A DNA stretch of 64,000 nt, taken from assembly GCA_030247885.1 (NCBI GenBank), contig JAPDRO010000030.1:186001-250000 (forward strand), given 5' to 3'. Below the pieces are notes generated by a model. The model worked only from the letters and a program-made list of their open reading frames with translations, searched no databases and was not told where the DNA came from. The number at the start of each line of letters is the position of its first letter. Position 1 is the first letter of the stretch. This document shows, piece after piece, positions 25,601-39,206 of the stretch. A program made the position numbers and the translations under genes. This DNA comes from Taxawa tesnikishii (nom. ined.) (taxonomy: Eukaryota; Ascomycota; Dothideomycetes; Dothideales).

Positions 25601-27629
25601 GTTAGTATTAATAAAGTAATATTACCTTTTCGACTATTATCTAGTTATAATACTTATTTATATAATAAAACTCGTATAATTACCTTAATTAAGTTACTAT
25701 AGCTATTACCGTTAAAGTAAGTATTATAGTAAGTATAAGTTAATATACCTTAAAATAAGTAGTTTAGTAGACTATCTTATATAAAGAGATTATAAGTACT
25801 ATACGCTCTATAGTTATATCCGTAGGTACCGCTACCTTAAAGGTAGTAAATAATTATAATAAAAGGTAATTTAAGACCTACTTTCTATTAGTATTATATA
25901 TCGAGGATATACTTAAAACTTACTATATAAAACTTTAAGCTCTTTCCTTATAAATATCGAATCGAAATAAGTCTCTCTTAATTACTTTAATTATCAATTA
26001 TAGTAGGCCTCTTATCTTCTTAATTTAATTTAATATAATTCGAGGCGCTATTTAACTCTTACTTTATAGTTAGTAATTCGACTAAGCGTAATAGAAGTAG
26101 ATCCTTTAGGGCGTAATAATACCCTATTACTTTTACTTTAACTCTTATAATCTCGTATATAAAGCTAATAGTCTTAAACGAACTACTCTTTAGCGTAACT
26201 TATATAAGCTCTATAGTTAAGATATAGTAGTATCTTCTCTTACTATTCCTACTCTTTATTTTTACGCTTTTAGTTTTAACTTTATCTTCGTTTTTATTAC
26301 TAGCGTTACTAGTAGTTAAGCTAGTTATAGCGCGACTTATATTAGAAGTTAATCTAGTATTATTATAAGTAATTTTACGCTTATAGTCGCGTTACTTAAA
26401 GTTTACGTTAATTTAATATATTAACTTTTAAAACGACTCTTTTCTATTATCTATTTATATAAATTATATAGTATCGTAAAATCGGTATATTATATTATAT
26501 TACTTTAAGACTATAGTAAAGATCTTAACTTCGACGTAGTTTTATATTTCGATTATTATAAAACTCTTTCTAGTAAGATATAACGCTACGAAGATTCTCT
26601 TAATAAAAGTATAAAAGTCGTAGTATCTTTAGTTACTTAGTTATAAGTCCTATTTAATTATTTACGTAACTAATTAACTACTATTTTTATTAGTATTCTT
26701 TAACTTATAAGTTAAAGCTATAGTCGCATTAAGGGAGTATCTTTATAAGAGTATATATAAGTATTAAGTAGAAGCTTAGTTAGTCTTCTTTAACTTATAA
26801 GGCCTTTAGGATTAGCTATATACGCCGTCTAGTTACTACTTATATATTCTTCTCGTTTAAATAGTAAATATTCCTTAATATCTTATTTATATTCTTTATA
26901 CCTTTACGATCTAATTATCTTATTAGCTTCGTAGAAGATAGTCCTTATAAGCTACGCTAGTATATATAGGAACTACTATTAGTACTTTACTTTAACTTTA
27001 TTAATAATATAAACTTAACTTTTTATTTACTTATATAAAAAGGCCTCTCTTATTATATTAATTAGTAGTTTAATACTAGTAATTTCTATAAAGTAGTATT
27101 CTTTTCCTTTTCCTTTATTATATTATAATATATAGTTAAGTAATAAAGTAAAGTATAATTATAGTAGGCCTTATTAATCTTTCCTTTATATTTTATATAC
27201 TCGTTCGTTTATATTCCTTCTTTACTTTTATACTTTAATAAATATCCTAGTAAGATTACTAGTAGGGCTTACTTACTCCCTTATTTATACTTTATAAACT
27301 TATTCCTTTACTTTCGTTTTATACTTCCTTACTAATAAAGTCTTCTATTTAGTTACTACCTTTCCTCCCTCTAACTATATTTATATACTTATTTTTTACT
27401 ACTACTTATCTTATTTACTTTACTTCTTTATTACCTTAATACTTAATAGTTACCGCGTCTTATACTACGTTTTCTTAAGCCTTTCGGATTTATATTAGTA
27501 TAAAGACTTCGTTTATATTATATATTACGCGTTAGTTAATAACGCTATCTTTAACTACTATTATAATATTACTCTCTTATCCTTTTACGCTCGTATAAGT
27601 CGTTTCTATATATATACTAATTACTTCGT

Positions 27630-27740
27630 ATTATTACCTTCTTATTACGCGCGTTACTATCTTCTTATTACGCGCGTTACTACCTTTTATAATATACGTA
27701 TTATTATCTTCTTATTATACGCGTTACTACTTTTATAATA
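27630..27740. repeat. Short tandem repeats, unit about 25 bp
   Basis: Repeated CTTCTTATTACGCGCGTTAC-like blocks, three to four imperfect copies. Confidence 0.7.
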
Positions 27741-30700
27741 CGTATAACGTAGACTTATACTTTATTATTAGTTCTTCTTTATTTCCTTATTTAACGCTAA
27801 ATTTAGTTCTTATCTTATATAGTCGTTCTTATAGACTTTCTTTTATTAGTTTAAAGTATTTCTTCCTTCCTACTTACTTATATTATATTTTAACTTACTA
27901 CGTAGAACGATTATTTATCTTAGTCGTTATAATAGACTATTAGAATTACGCTCTTTCTTTTACTAGTCCGAGGTATTTTTTCCTTTTACTTATATATATA
28001 CTTATATTAGATTTTAACTTACTATATAGAACGATTATTTTACTTTTATACTATTACTATAAGTATACTTACTAATCCTACTACATCCTTTATATTATTA
28101 CTTCTTAACTTAAATCTTTTAGCTAATTTTAATAAGTATAATTCCTTTATATAAACGAAGAACTTACTTTAATATTTTCTTATAACTAAGGGCTTAAGTA
28201 AGTTTAAAAGAAGTACTATAAGGGGATTCGTATACGCTACTTTAAGTATAAATAAAGCTAACTAGTAAATTCTTAAGGATATAATTATAAGCTATTTAAG
28301 GAATTTTAAATACTTTCGTAAGGGCCTCTTAAGTATACTTATAACTAAGCGCGAACGCTTTAGTATTTAAAATAACCTTCTTAATAAAGTAAAAGGCTAG
28401 GCTATTTAGGAATTACTTTAAAAGAAGTCTTAAGAGAAGTTACTTTAACTTTAGTACTACTCGAACTTATTTTATAAGAATAAAAACGACGCAAACCTTA
28501 TTAAGATAGTTATATAATATCTTCTTTAGATATATATATAAGATATAAAGTACGAAAATAAAAGTAATAGTAAAGATAAATATAGCTAGGGTATTAAAAG
28601 TAAAAAAGAGTACGTTTAACGTTATAGTTAAGAGTATATTTATTATTACGCTTAAAATACTTACGAAGCCGAATATATAGTAGTATATATAGTACTATAT
28701 TATTTACTAATATAACTAACAATCTTAACGACATAATTATTAGTAGCTTAACGTTAAAGAAAAATCTTAATAATATACTTCTTATATTCGTCTAAGTTAA
28801 CTCTATTTACTTTAATATAAATATACTTATTAGTCTATTTATAGCTATACCTTTACGCCTTAGTACTATCTATAATACTAATAAGGGCGTATATAAGCTT
28901 AACCTTTTCTATAAGTTAACTTAGCGCTATTTTAAGAGCGTTCTACTACTAGTAGTTTAAGAGCTTATTACTTACGTTTAGTAATAAGTAACGCGCGAAT
29001 TTTAGTAGTTTAACTTAATTATTAATCTTAAAGTAAACGTAAACGAAGTTAAATTAACTAGCTTACTATATAATAATATACTTTAGGAGGTATACTAAAA
29101 TACTTTAGTTAATATTAAATAGCTTAAAATATTCGTTATACGTAATCTCGACTATATTTAACTAATCCTTAAGTCCGAGCTTTATAAATAGAAAGTTATC
29201 TTAAATAAGTATACTTCGAAGAAAATAAATAAGCGTACTTTAAAGAATATAAAGGTAGTAAAGCTATTTATAAAGATCGAGCGTCGACTAGTACTATTAT
29301 TACCTTCTATAAAGTCGACGCGTCGTTTTACTATTAAGTTTATAATAATAGAAAATAACGGTTTAATATTAGAAAGCGACGATTTATTTAAGTTAGACGT
29401 TCCTTTTAGTTCGAAAAACTCTTATTAGCTAAAAGATAACTACGTTACTATAGAGAGAGTTACTCTTAAAAGAAAACAAAAAGAGCTAGATAATAAGGTA
29501 AATAATAAGGCTTATAAGAAGGCTATATACTTAATTATAAAGTTTTTTAGTTAATTAAAAGTAATACTTATAAACTTAGTTCCTTAATAAAGTAAAAGTT
29601 ATTTATTACTCTCGATAGTAATTAAATAGTATATAAGTAGCTATTAAGTAGTAATATCGAGGGCTTAAACTTTATTAATAAAGATAATAAAAGCGTAGTT
29701 ATTAATTTTTAAGCTCTAATATTAAGAGATTATAGTTTTAAGTATAAGGAACCTACTTTTTAGTAGGCTACGTATCGCTTCTTTAATAGTAATTCGAATA
29801 ACCTTAACTTTATATCTAGTGTTTTTTATAAGGGCTAAAATAAGAAGAACTTCTTATTATTTTATTAGTTTTACTTTACGAGCTAGACTTTAAAGGAAAT
29901 ACTTTCTAATAGCCTCGTAGTTTATAATACTTATAATATAGGCCTTAGTAAGACTTATATTACTATCACGTAACTCTAGGTATTTATATAAATAATAGAG
30001 AAGTTAAAACGTCCTTTAAACGCTAAAGTATACTTAAGTAACTACTTTAACTTTAAGATACTACTCGCCTTATACGACTAGCTTAAAGATATTTAGTTAC
30101 GACTCGAAGTAGGCTTAAGCTTAATAGTTATTATAAATTAGTTATTCTTAATATAAATCGATAATATTTATAAATTTATTAGGGATAAGATTAAGATTAT
30201 ACTTACTAGTTTAGAGATAATAAAGAGGAACTAAGCCTTCTTTACTAAGGAGAAAACGTATTACTTTATAGATACTATTATTTAACTTAAAAGTATATAT
30301 TATTTAAGTTAAAAGTAACTAGAACTAAGGTATATATAGTAGGGACTTAATATTCTTAAACCCTTTTTAGTTAGAGATTTACTTAAACGTAACCTTATTA
30401 AAGATAGTAAGGAAGATAATAAAAGAAATATAAATAATATATAAAATAGTCTCTTACTATAGTTTAATAGCTATTCGAAATAAGTCGTACTTATAACCTT
30501 AAAGAAGCTTATAAGTAATATCTATTTTACTAACTATTACTTTAAAGATAAGAAATATAATAAGTAGTTTAGTAAAGTTACTTACGAAAATATAAGTAGT
30601 AAAAAGTAGAAGATAATAATACGCGTTTTAGTATAAAAACCCCTATTAATACTTCGTTTATACGCGTAATTATAAATAAGTTCTACGAATATATTAGCGT

Positions 30701-33700
30701 ATTTAAGAGCGTTTAGTTAAATCTAAGCTTACTTTTAGGTACTCTATAGTTTATATTTATTAGTAAAATACTATTTAATAAGGTTACTTTAATTATAGGC
30801 TTATACTTTACCTTTAAAGCTTAGTACTTCGACCTTAGAGATCCTAGAAAGTATATTATTAGAAACTAGACTTAGAGCTTTCCGCATTAGGTAGTAAAAG
30901 TCGCTAGTAATAAAACGAATCCTAGTAGTAGGTAGTATAACTTAAATAAAATCGAGTTAAACGCTTAGGAGTAAAGTTAACTTACTTATATTAAATAGCG
31001 CCTATTAAGAGTTAACTTCCTATAGCTTATAATTACTATCGATATAATCGTAAAAGAGTAAAGTAAGGTTAACGTTACTTTACTTAAAAAGATAAGAGAC
31101 GCTAAAGGTAAAGGTAACAATAAGGAAGACTAAATAAATATTAGTAAACTTAATAAAGAAAGTCTCGAATAAGTCTAAATTCTTAATAAAGTACTATAAG
31201 CTAAGACTATTAAGTATAACGTTAACTATTAATAGCTTCTAAATATTAAGACTTACCTACGTAAAGAGAATATAAGAGTTATATTAATACTATTATATTT
31301 AACGTTCGACTATATAGTTAAAATTCTAAAGAAAGAGATAAATTATTTAATACTTACTTAATAGAAGGTCTTTACTAATATACTTAAGAAAGGTATAAGA
31401 AAGTCTAGTTTTAGTATATATAACTTTATAACTACTTATTACCTTTTCCGCGTCTTTATAGTCTTATATTACTTTAAGAAACTTAAGGAAACTAACAAAG
31501 TTATACGTATAAAATTAGTAGAAAGTATAACGACTAAGATAGCGCTAATACTTTTAAAGGATCCTTAAAGTACTACTCTTTAGTAATATATAGTAGAGAT
31601 TAACGCTACGCTTATAATATAAAAGCTCTATAAGATTCTTAAGAAGATATAAGTTTAAAATAACTTTACTAGCTAGTTCTTATATAAGGTTATAATTAGT
31701 TCGTTCTTACTCTTTACTATTACTATAGTTAAGATATAAATAATATAGTTACTTAAATAAAAGGCTAATAGTAACGCTCTTACTTAAGACTTCCTTAACT
31801 TTACTAATTTCTTAAAGGATATTAAGTTCGTTAATTCCTAGACTAGTAATAAACTTTAAGTAATTAACGACTTTAAGGGTACTAGTAATAAAGAGTATAA
31901 GGACGAGCTAGGAGCCTTATTAGTTATTATAAGCTAGATTAGTAGTAAAATAGATTTAGTTCTTAGTAATTATATTATCTTACTAGACTTTAACTAAACT
32001 ATATAAAGTATATCGTAGCTTATTTATTAAGTAAGACGCGCTAAGATAACGTAGAAGGTAAAGATTACGAAGTACTATCGCATTATTTATAACTCTAAGT
32101 AAATCCGAATTTAAGGATAAATAAACGATTATATTATAAGTACTAATAAGCTTTACGCTAAACTAGCTACATATAGTATTAAGGAGGAGAAGCTTAAGAA
32201 GTATATAGATTAAGTAATTAATATTAGTAGCGATAAGGAAGGCGATAATAATATATAAATAAAAGGTAATAATAGTAAAAGACTAGAAAATTATACTTAT
32301 ATAAATCTAAAAGAAAAAGAATATACGTAAATTATTATTTCTAAAAGTAAACTATTTACGTAAATAAAATAAAGATTAGTAAAGTACTTAAAATACTAAA
32401 TCCTATTAGGATACTTAATAGGGTCGAGTAGATAGCCTAGTATACGTAATATATAAGGCGAAAATACGAGAATATAAATACTTAGTAGGGCTATATTATA
32501 TCCGCGTCTTACGAAGCGTAACTACCTTAATTCTTTACTATTATACTATAATTTAAATAATAGTACTATAATACTAATATAAGTATACCCCTTATATTAA
32601 AGACTAAGATTTAAGAGCGCCTCTAAGTTATTAAAGTATATTACTACTTATATTACTACTTAAAAACTAAAGAACGCCTTATAGGCTAAAGAGGGTATAT
32701 ATATAACTTATAAAGATAGTAAATATATTAGAATTAATATATAATAGGCCGTATATCTTTTTCTATACTAAATACCTTATATATTAATATAGTATCTTAA
32801 GACCTTAATAAACTAAGTAGAGGCGATATTAACGCTATAGCGTACGAGGATATTATATATAACCTAATAAGCGACGAATTACCTTACGAAGGTATAGAAG
32901 AAAGTAATAATAAATAAACGGAAGAAAATAAGAAGGTTAAAGAAGAGTTTAATAATAACGAAGAATATAACTTAGTTAAGGACTTTATAAACTAGACGTA
33001 GATATTAGAAGCCTTCGACTTATAGTCTAGTAATAGTAGTAATAATAACGATAATATAATTCCTATTAATAAGTAAGAGAAAATAACTAGTAAGGAAGTA
33101 GAAGACGTATATAATACTATATATAATATAAGTTTTAACTTAATTTACTTAAGTAGCAAAAGACTATTATTATTAGCATTAAGCGAGGTATATAATAGTT
33201 TTAAAGAAAAGACGGCTCTAAAAGTAGGCTCTTATAAGATATAGTACATATAGTATAAAGATTAAATATTAACGTATAACTAATAGTATCTAGTTATAAT
33301 ATATAAGATATAATTAATCTAACGCTACTTAGAAATTTCTAAGACTAGTTTAACTTTAACTTTACGTAATAAATATACTAAGAAAATATCTCTAAGAATA
33401 GTATTAACTACTTACTTAAGACTTTAAGACTAAAACTCCTACTATAGCGCCTTAGTTAAAAGTCGACTAATTAGCTATAAATAAAGATAAAAATATACTT
33501 ATAGTAGCGGATATTAAGTAGTAGTATATAAAGGAGATACGAGTACTAAGTAAGAGTAGCCTAACTAAATATATAGTATATAGTTTATAATATAAGAATT
33601 TAATATAAGTAGTTAAATTCTTCCTAGGTTATATTAGCTTTTAATATAACCTTTACTATAAGCTATACTATATATAAATAGACGAGAACTATAACTATAA

Positions 33701-36364
33701 GAAGTATACTAATATACTATTTAGTAATTAGTAATAGGACATATAAAAATAAGTTAGTTTAACTATACTTAAGGCTACTATTATACTTATTATTATCGTA
33801 AGTAATAAGACTAAGTTAACGCTTTAATTAAGAGACCTATAAGCTTACGCTATATATATAATAGTTAGTAACCTTAATATAATAACGTAATATTTAAACG
33901 AATAGCTTAAGTTAATATTATTAGTATTATTACTAATAGTTAATAAGAGTAATATAAACTTAAAGAGTAGGATATTCTATTAGTATTTAAAAGAAGTCTT
34001 TAAACTAGTTGTAAATATATATAAATAAAGAGGAACTAAAATCTCCTACGCTAATAACTAAATAAGGTAATACTTCCTAATAATCGTCGTAATTATAACT
34101 AATTATAAGGAGTAAGTTAAGCTAATAGACGTACTTAATAGTCGATACTATAAAATATATAAGATCTATCTTAATTTATAAGAGGATCTCGAACTCTTAG
34201 TACTCTAGTAAACTAAAGTAAATTCTTAAAATCGTATTAAACGTTAGCGACGAGTTGTTAATATTTATATAAGTCGTAGTAGCCCCTTAGATATATTACT
34301 ACTAAACGCTAGAGGAAAAGATAAGTAAGAGTCTAATAGTATATTAAAAGACTTAAACTTAAAACTAGACTCGAACGAGAGACTATATAATATTAACTAC
34401 TTTATATTTAATATACTAAGTATAAAAATCTACTAATTACTTATAGTTAACATTCTTTACTAGCTTTTAAAGGGCGTTATAATATACGTACTTACTTAGA
34501 CTTAGGCGTTTATATTAAAGTATACGAAGAATAAGAAGGGTACTTAAATATATAAAGTAATAGAAAAGGTAGACGTAAGAAAGAAGCGCTAAAAGGCTAT
34601 TAATTTTAAAGTAACTAAAGCTATTATTAAGAATATTATTAATAGGCGATTCGTAGTAATTCCGCCCTTTTTAATGCTTTGTATTTTTAAGAAGCTATTC
34701 GCTATTTCTTAATAGACTAGCGCTAAGCAAAAAAGTATCTTATAGTAAATTATACTAGTATTTATACTATTACTTACGGAAATTAGTACTATAAAAGCGA
34801 AAGAAGTAATTCGTTTTATACGCGTAATAGTAGATTTTATTACTCTTATAATATATAATAGTTATAATAAATAAACGCTACGTTACTTTAAACTTACGCT
34901 ATATAAGATAAATTAATATAAGGAAGTATTTCGAGTATATTATAACTTAAAAGTAAAAGAAGACGAACGTTACTTTAACTTTCTTAAGTAATATACCTTA
35001 ATATATTACGTTTAAATAATTCGCTTATATAGTTACGCGCCTAATTAAGATATAAACTATTTTAAATATAAGTACTATACTTATATAAAGGAGGACTTTC
35101 GATAAATAAATAGAAAAGATAAGTAGGAAGATTAGCTAATAAACTATTATTATTATAGCCTAAATATACTCGTACTATAAGACTTTCTTAATAACTATAA
35201 ATAAAAGTTTATAATAGAAACTAGAAAGTAAGTAAAAGAGCCTATATTACCTTTTAAGGCCTAGCTTATCGCAGCTATATTTAGCCTTCTTAAACTATAT
35301 TGTTAAGCTAAGAAGTATTTATAGTAACTAGTAAGTAAAGTAGTAGAGTACCTAGGTACTAAGGAGAGGTAATACTTTTATTAAGTAATAACTATTTTCG
35401 TATATAAGAGTAAACTAAAAGAGATAATAATTACGCCTATAGGCCTAGCGTCCTAAGAGGTAACTAATAACTTAAATAAAATAAAGTTTAATAATACGTA
35501 AGTAAATAACTATTTTATTTAGCTTTATTACTTTATTAAATATTAAAAGGAGACTAGTAATAACGCTAGTAATAAGGATATAATAAAGTAAAACTATACG
35601 TAATGTATTTATAACTAGTAAAAGTCTAGTTAACTTAGATATAACTAAGTATAAGTATAAGAATATATAGACTTAGTATTAAACGATTATAATATAGTTA
35701 TACTTATATTTTAAAGATACCTTCTAGTTTACCTCTAATTAATTATTACTATAAAGGATATTAGATCTACGCGTCGAGGCTACGAAGAGGCTTATATTAA
35801 CGATAATAATATAGAAAATAGTAAGACTTTATACTATAGTAATATATATAAAGATATCTATATAGTAAAGAGAGTAAATAGTAAGGTAAATAACGATTAT
35901 AAGATAACTATAATTAAGCCTTTAGTAATATACTTAAGTTAAAGTACGCTATAAGGAAAAAAGTATATTCTTTAACTTAAGTTTACTATACTATTTACGT
36001 AGTACTAGTAGACGAGTATATCGAGCAAACTAATAGGGATATATATATTAATAATACTACTAACTAAGTAAAGTATAACTTTATTTATAACGAGAATTAA
36101 AAAGAAAGAGTAATTTATATTATAACTAAGTCGAAGATCGAAAGGATAAGAAGTTTACGTAGTAGGGAGATAGTAGTAATACGAGTAGTAAGAAAGAAAA
36201 GGAAAGGGAAGACGAAGGCGTAAAGGCTAAGTATATTTAAAATAGAGTTTAAGAGATTAAAAGAGCCGAAACATTATAATATAGTAAGTAGAAAAAGAAG
36301 TACTAAGAATAAAGGAAGATATACGTAATAATAAAAGCGCCGTAAGTAATTAGGATAAATATAA

Positions 36365-37248
36365 GATATTCTACTAAATATCCTACTAGACGTCCTACTA
36401 GATATCTTACGTAATATCTTACGAAATATCTTACTAGACGTCTTACTAGACGTCTTATTAAATATCCTACTAAATATCCTACTAAATATCCTACTAGACA
36501 TCTTATATAATATCTTACTAAACGTCCTACTAGATATCCTACTAGATATTCTACTAAATATCTTACGTAATATCCTACGAAATATCCTACTAGATATCTT
36601 ATATAATATCCTATAAAATATCCTACTAGACGTCCTACTAAATATCTTACTAAATATCCTACTAAATATCCTACTAAATATCTTACGTAATATTCTACGA
36701 AATATCCTACTAGACGTCCTACTAAATATCTTACGTAATATCTTACGAAATATCTTACTAGACGTCTTACTAAATATCTTACTAAATATCCTACTAAATA
36801 TCCTACTAAATATCCTACTAAATATCTTATATAGTATCCTACGAAATATCCTACTAAACGTCCTACTAAATATCTTACTAAATATCCTACTAAATATCCT
36901 ACTAAATATTCTACTAAATATCCTACTAGATATCTTATATAATATCTTACTAGACGTCCTACTAGACGTCCTACTAGATATCCTACTAGATATTCTACTA
37001 AATATCTTACGTAATATCCTACGAAATATCCTACTAGATATCTTATATAATATCCTACGAAATATCCTATTAGACGTCCTATTAGATATTCTACTAAATA
37101 TCTTATATAATATCCTACGAAATATCCTACTAGATATCCTACTAAATATCCTACTAAATATCCTACTAGATATCCTACTAGATATCCTACTAGATATCTT
37201 ACGTAATATCCTACGAAATATCCTACTAGATATCCTACTAAATATCTT
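36365..37248. repeat. 12-bp satellite array, about 73 copies
   Basis: Units such as TCCTACTAAATA, TCCTACTAGACG and TCTTACGTAATA keep a strict 12-base period for about 880 bp. Sits subterminally in the large element, 160 bp from its right end. Confidence 0.95.
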
Positions 37249-37405
37249 TAAATATAAAGACTTAGTATAAATCTTATAGTAAATATATAGTTAAGCGTAA
37301 TAGAAAGGAGTAGTTACTTTTTACTAAGGCTAAGTCGAAGTTTAATTTACCTTATATTATACTAACTTACGAATTTATAAATTTGAAAAAGAAGATTTTA
37401 TAACG

Positions 37406-38173
37406 TAGTTATAGTACTTTACTATGTAAGTTAAGAAAGAGGCCTTTCTACTAGCCTTTTATATTACTTTTAATAAGGTAATTATAAAGAATAATATCTA
37501 AGTAAACTATAAAAGTATTAGATTAATTCCCTATAACTTAAAGTAAATATTATTAAAGCTTAACGTAGTACTTTATACGCTAATACTCGTACTATTAGAA
37601 GTTACCTTATAGGAGTCTAAAATACTAGCTAATTTAAAGGAAATAAAGACGTAAATAACGCTAGTTTATAAGCGTATATAACTATATAGAAATTCGCTTA
37701 TTTTACTTCTTTTATAAGTTATAGATTTACTTACTAAAGGTATAGTTATTATAGGTTATAAATTAGAGTTATAGACAAGGGAAATTATAAGTCTTTAGAA
37801 GTTTATTAAAGCATTAATAAAGTAGCGTAGTTATAAAAGAAAGTATATTTAAATAAAGGAAAGTCTTATAGTAAGTAACGTATAGGATTTAATAGTTAAT
37901 AAAGATAATAGTAGTAACTAGGATACTAAATAGCTTACGAAGAGAGTACGTATATAAAGGTACTATAAATATTATAGTAAGACTAGCTATAATATATATA
38001 CTTATATTATAGAAATAGTAAATTTAAATAATAGTAATACTTCTAAATAGTACTATAAGCTAAAGTATATTTTTATATAGTATTATAGTACGAAGGTAAT
38101 AGTTTATAATAATTATAATATTAGTTAAAATAAACTACTTAGTAATAGTAGACTACTTAGTAATAAAACATAT
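37406..38173 (+). mobile_element. Family 2 pogo-like transposon, copy b, right part
   Basis: Resumes TAGTTATAGTACTTTACTA exactly where copy a continues, and runs to the right inverted repeat ending AATAAAACATAT (ACGT lost to RIP) followed by TA. Together with 22073-22868 it makes one transposon split by a younger insertion. Confidence 0.9.
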
Positions 38174-39206
38174 TATACTTAAGTTACTTATAATATAAAT
38201 ACTTATTTATAAGTAGAGTAAATATTACTAGTATTAGTAAATATTAAAGGTACTATTATAAAAAGTTTAAAGTATTACTTTAAAGACTTTATTACTTAAT
38301 AAAAGTTAAATAAAATTATAGTTAACTTATAATACTCTTACTATAATAATAGTAGAGTATTAAGTAAGTATAAGTAAGTTTATAATTATAGTAAGATAAT
38401 AATATTAATAATAAATAACCTTATCCTTATAGATAATTATTATATTACTTTTACTTTTTCTTTTTAATTTTAGTTTTTACTTTGTTACTTATAGAAGTAT
38501 TATTGTTTCTTCCCTTTAACATAGTGTTAGTATACTCTAGCTAATTCTCTATGACTAGGAAGGACAATGATTAGCTAATTGGTTGATTAGTTGATTCTTG
38601 AAGCTATGAACCCTGAAGGATGTAGGAAGCTATCGCTAACCGAAGCGCGGAGCCAATAACAAGATACGCGTACCCATGAAGCCACAAACAATCGATAATG
38701 CATTTTGCGGGGTAACGGACCAGGTAGGGGTATGAATCCTTGACCCAAGTGCGGCTTAGCTTTTGTCCCACTTGAGCAGGCCGGAAATTTTTTCTCCCAA
38801 TCCTAGTCCGAGGACGAATGATCTCGTTTTGGATCCCATTGCACGACTGCGACCCTGAGCGATGGCAAATGGACGGTAGATGAACTCCTTCCACTAATCT
38901 GTCTTCGTATGCAGATCGTTTCCCGATGGCCGCTTCTTGGCGATCATACTCTCATCAAACGAGGCGTAGCGTAACAGCGTAATCGACAAGATTCGGGTTG
39001 CGGTTTCCCGTGTGTTATTCCCTAAGCGCCGGCCCAATCTTCGGAAGTGCCAAGACTTATCCCGCAAAACTATACATTCCCCTCGCCCACTCACAAGCTG
39101 GCAACTCTCTTTTACACTCATACACTCTTCTGTTTCCGACACACATCCTCACAAGCTTAACATCATTTGCAAACACGGTTCCGCATTTCACCCTGTGAAC
39201 CCGAGG
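38174..39206. other. End of RIP block and upstream region of the 2EXR gene
   Basis: RIP-type composition ends at about 38520; the rest is GC-balanced. Open frames on the minus strand (38604-38894, 38894-39142) have no recognised domain and could be shadows or relics. The promoter of the 2EXR gene must lie here. Confidence 0.45.

Larger units (their letters stand above)
22869..37405. mobile_element. Large unclassified TA-flanked element (14.5 kb) with short inverted ends
   Basis: The insert's edges are fixed by comparison with intact family 2 copy a: AATAGCTA before and TAGTTATAG after, so the target duplication is TA. The ends form a short inverted repeat (left CGTTACGAAATCCT; right, reverse complemented, CGTTATAAAATCTT). 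The interior is RIP-mutated throughout and broken in very many places. Parts seen: a SNF2/helicase-like P-loop reading (GLSKT, where GLGKT is expected) at 29941-29955 on the plus strand, in a long decayed coding tract of about 28.1-36.3 kb; low-complexity in-frame-length repeats at 25.3-25.6 kb; a 12-bp satellite near the right end. It does not fit Fot1, Helitron or the typical Starship target rule. Superfamily unknown. Confidence 0.75.

Noticed and set aside
36274-36501. 75-codon open frame on the minus strand (RIFS/RTSS repeats)
   Set aside because: It is the 12-bp satellite read in frame; period divisible by three keeps it open by chance.
36365-37248. CRISPR-like array
   Set aside because: There are no spacers: units are contiguous 12-mers, and the organism is a fungus.
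22869-37405. Starship or Helitron assignment for the large element
   Set aside because: TA duplication and inverted ends argue against Helitron, and no DUF3435-type captain at the 5' edge was recognised for a Starship.
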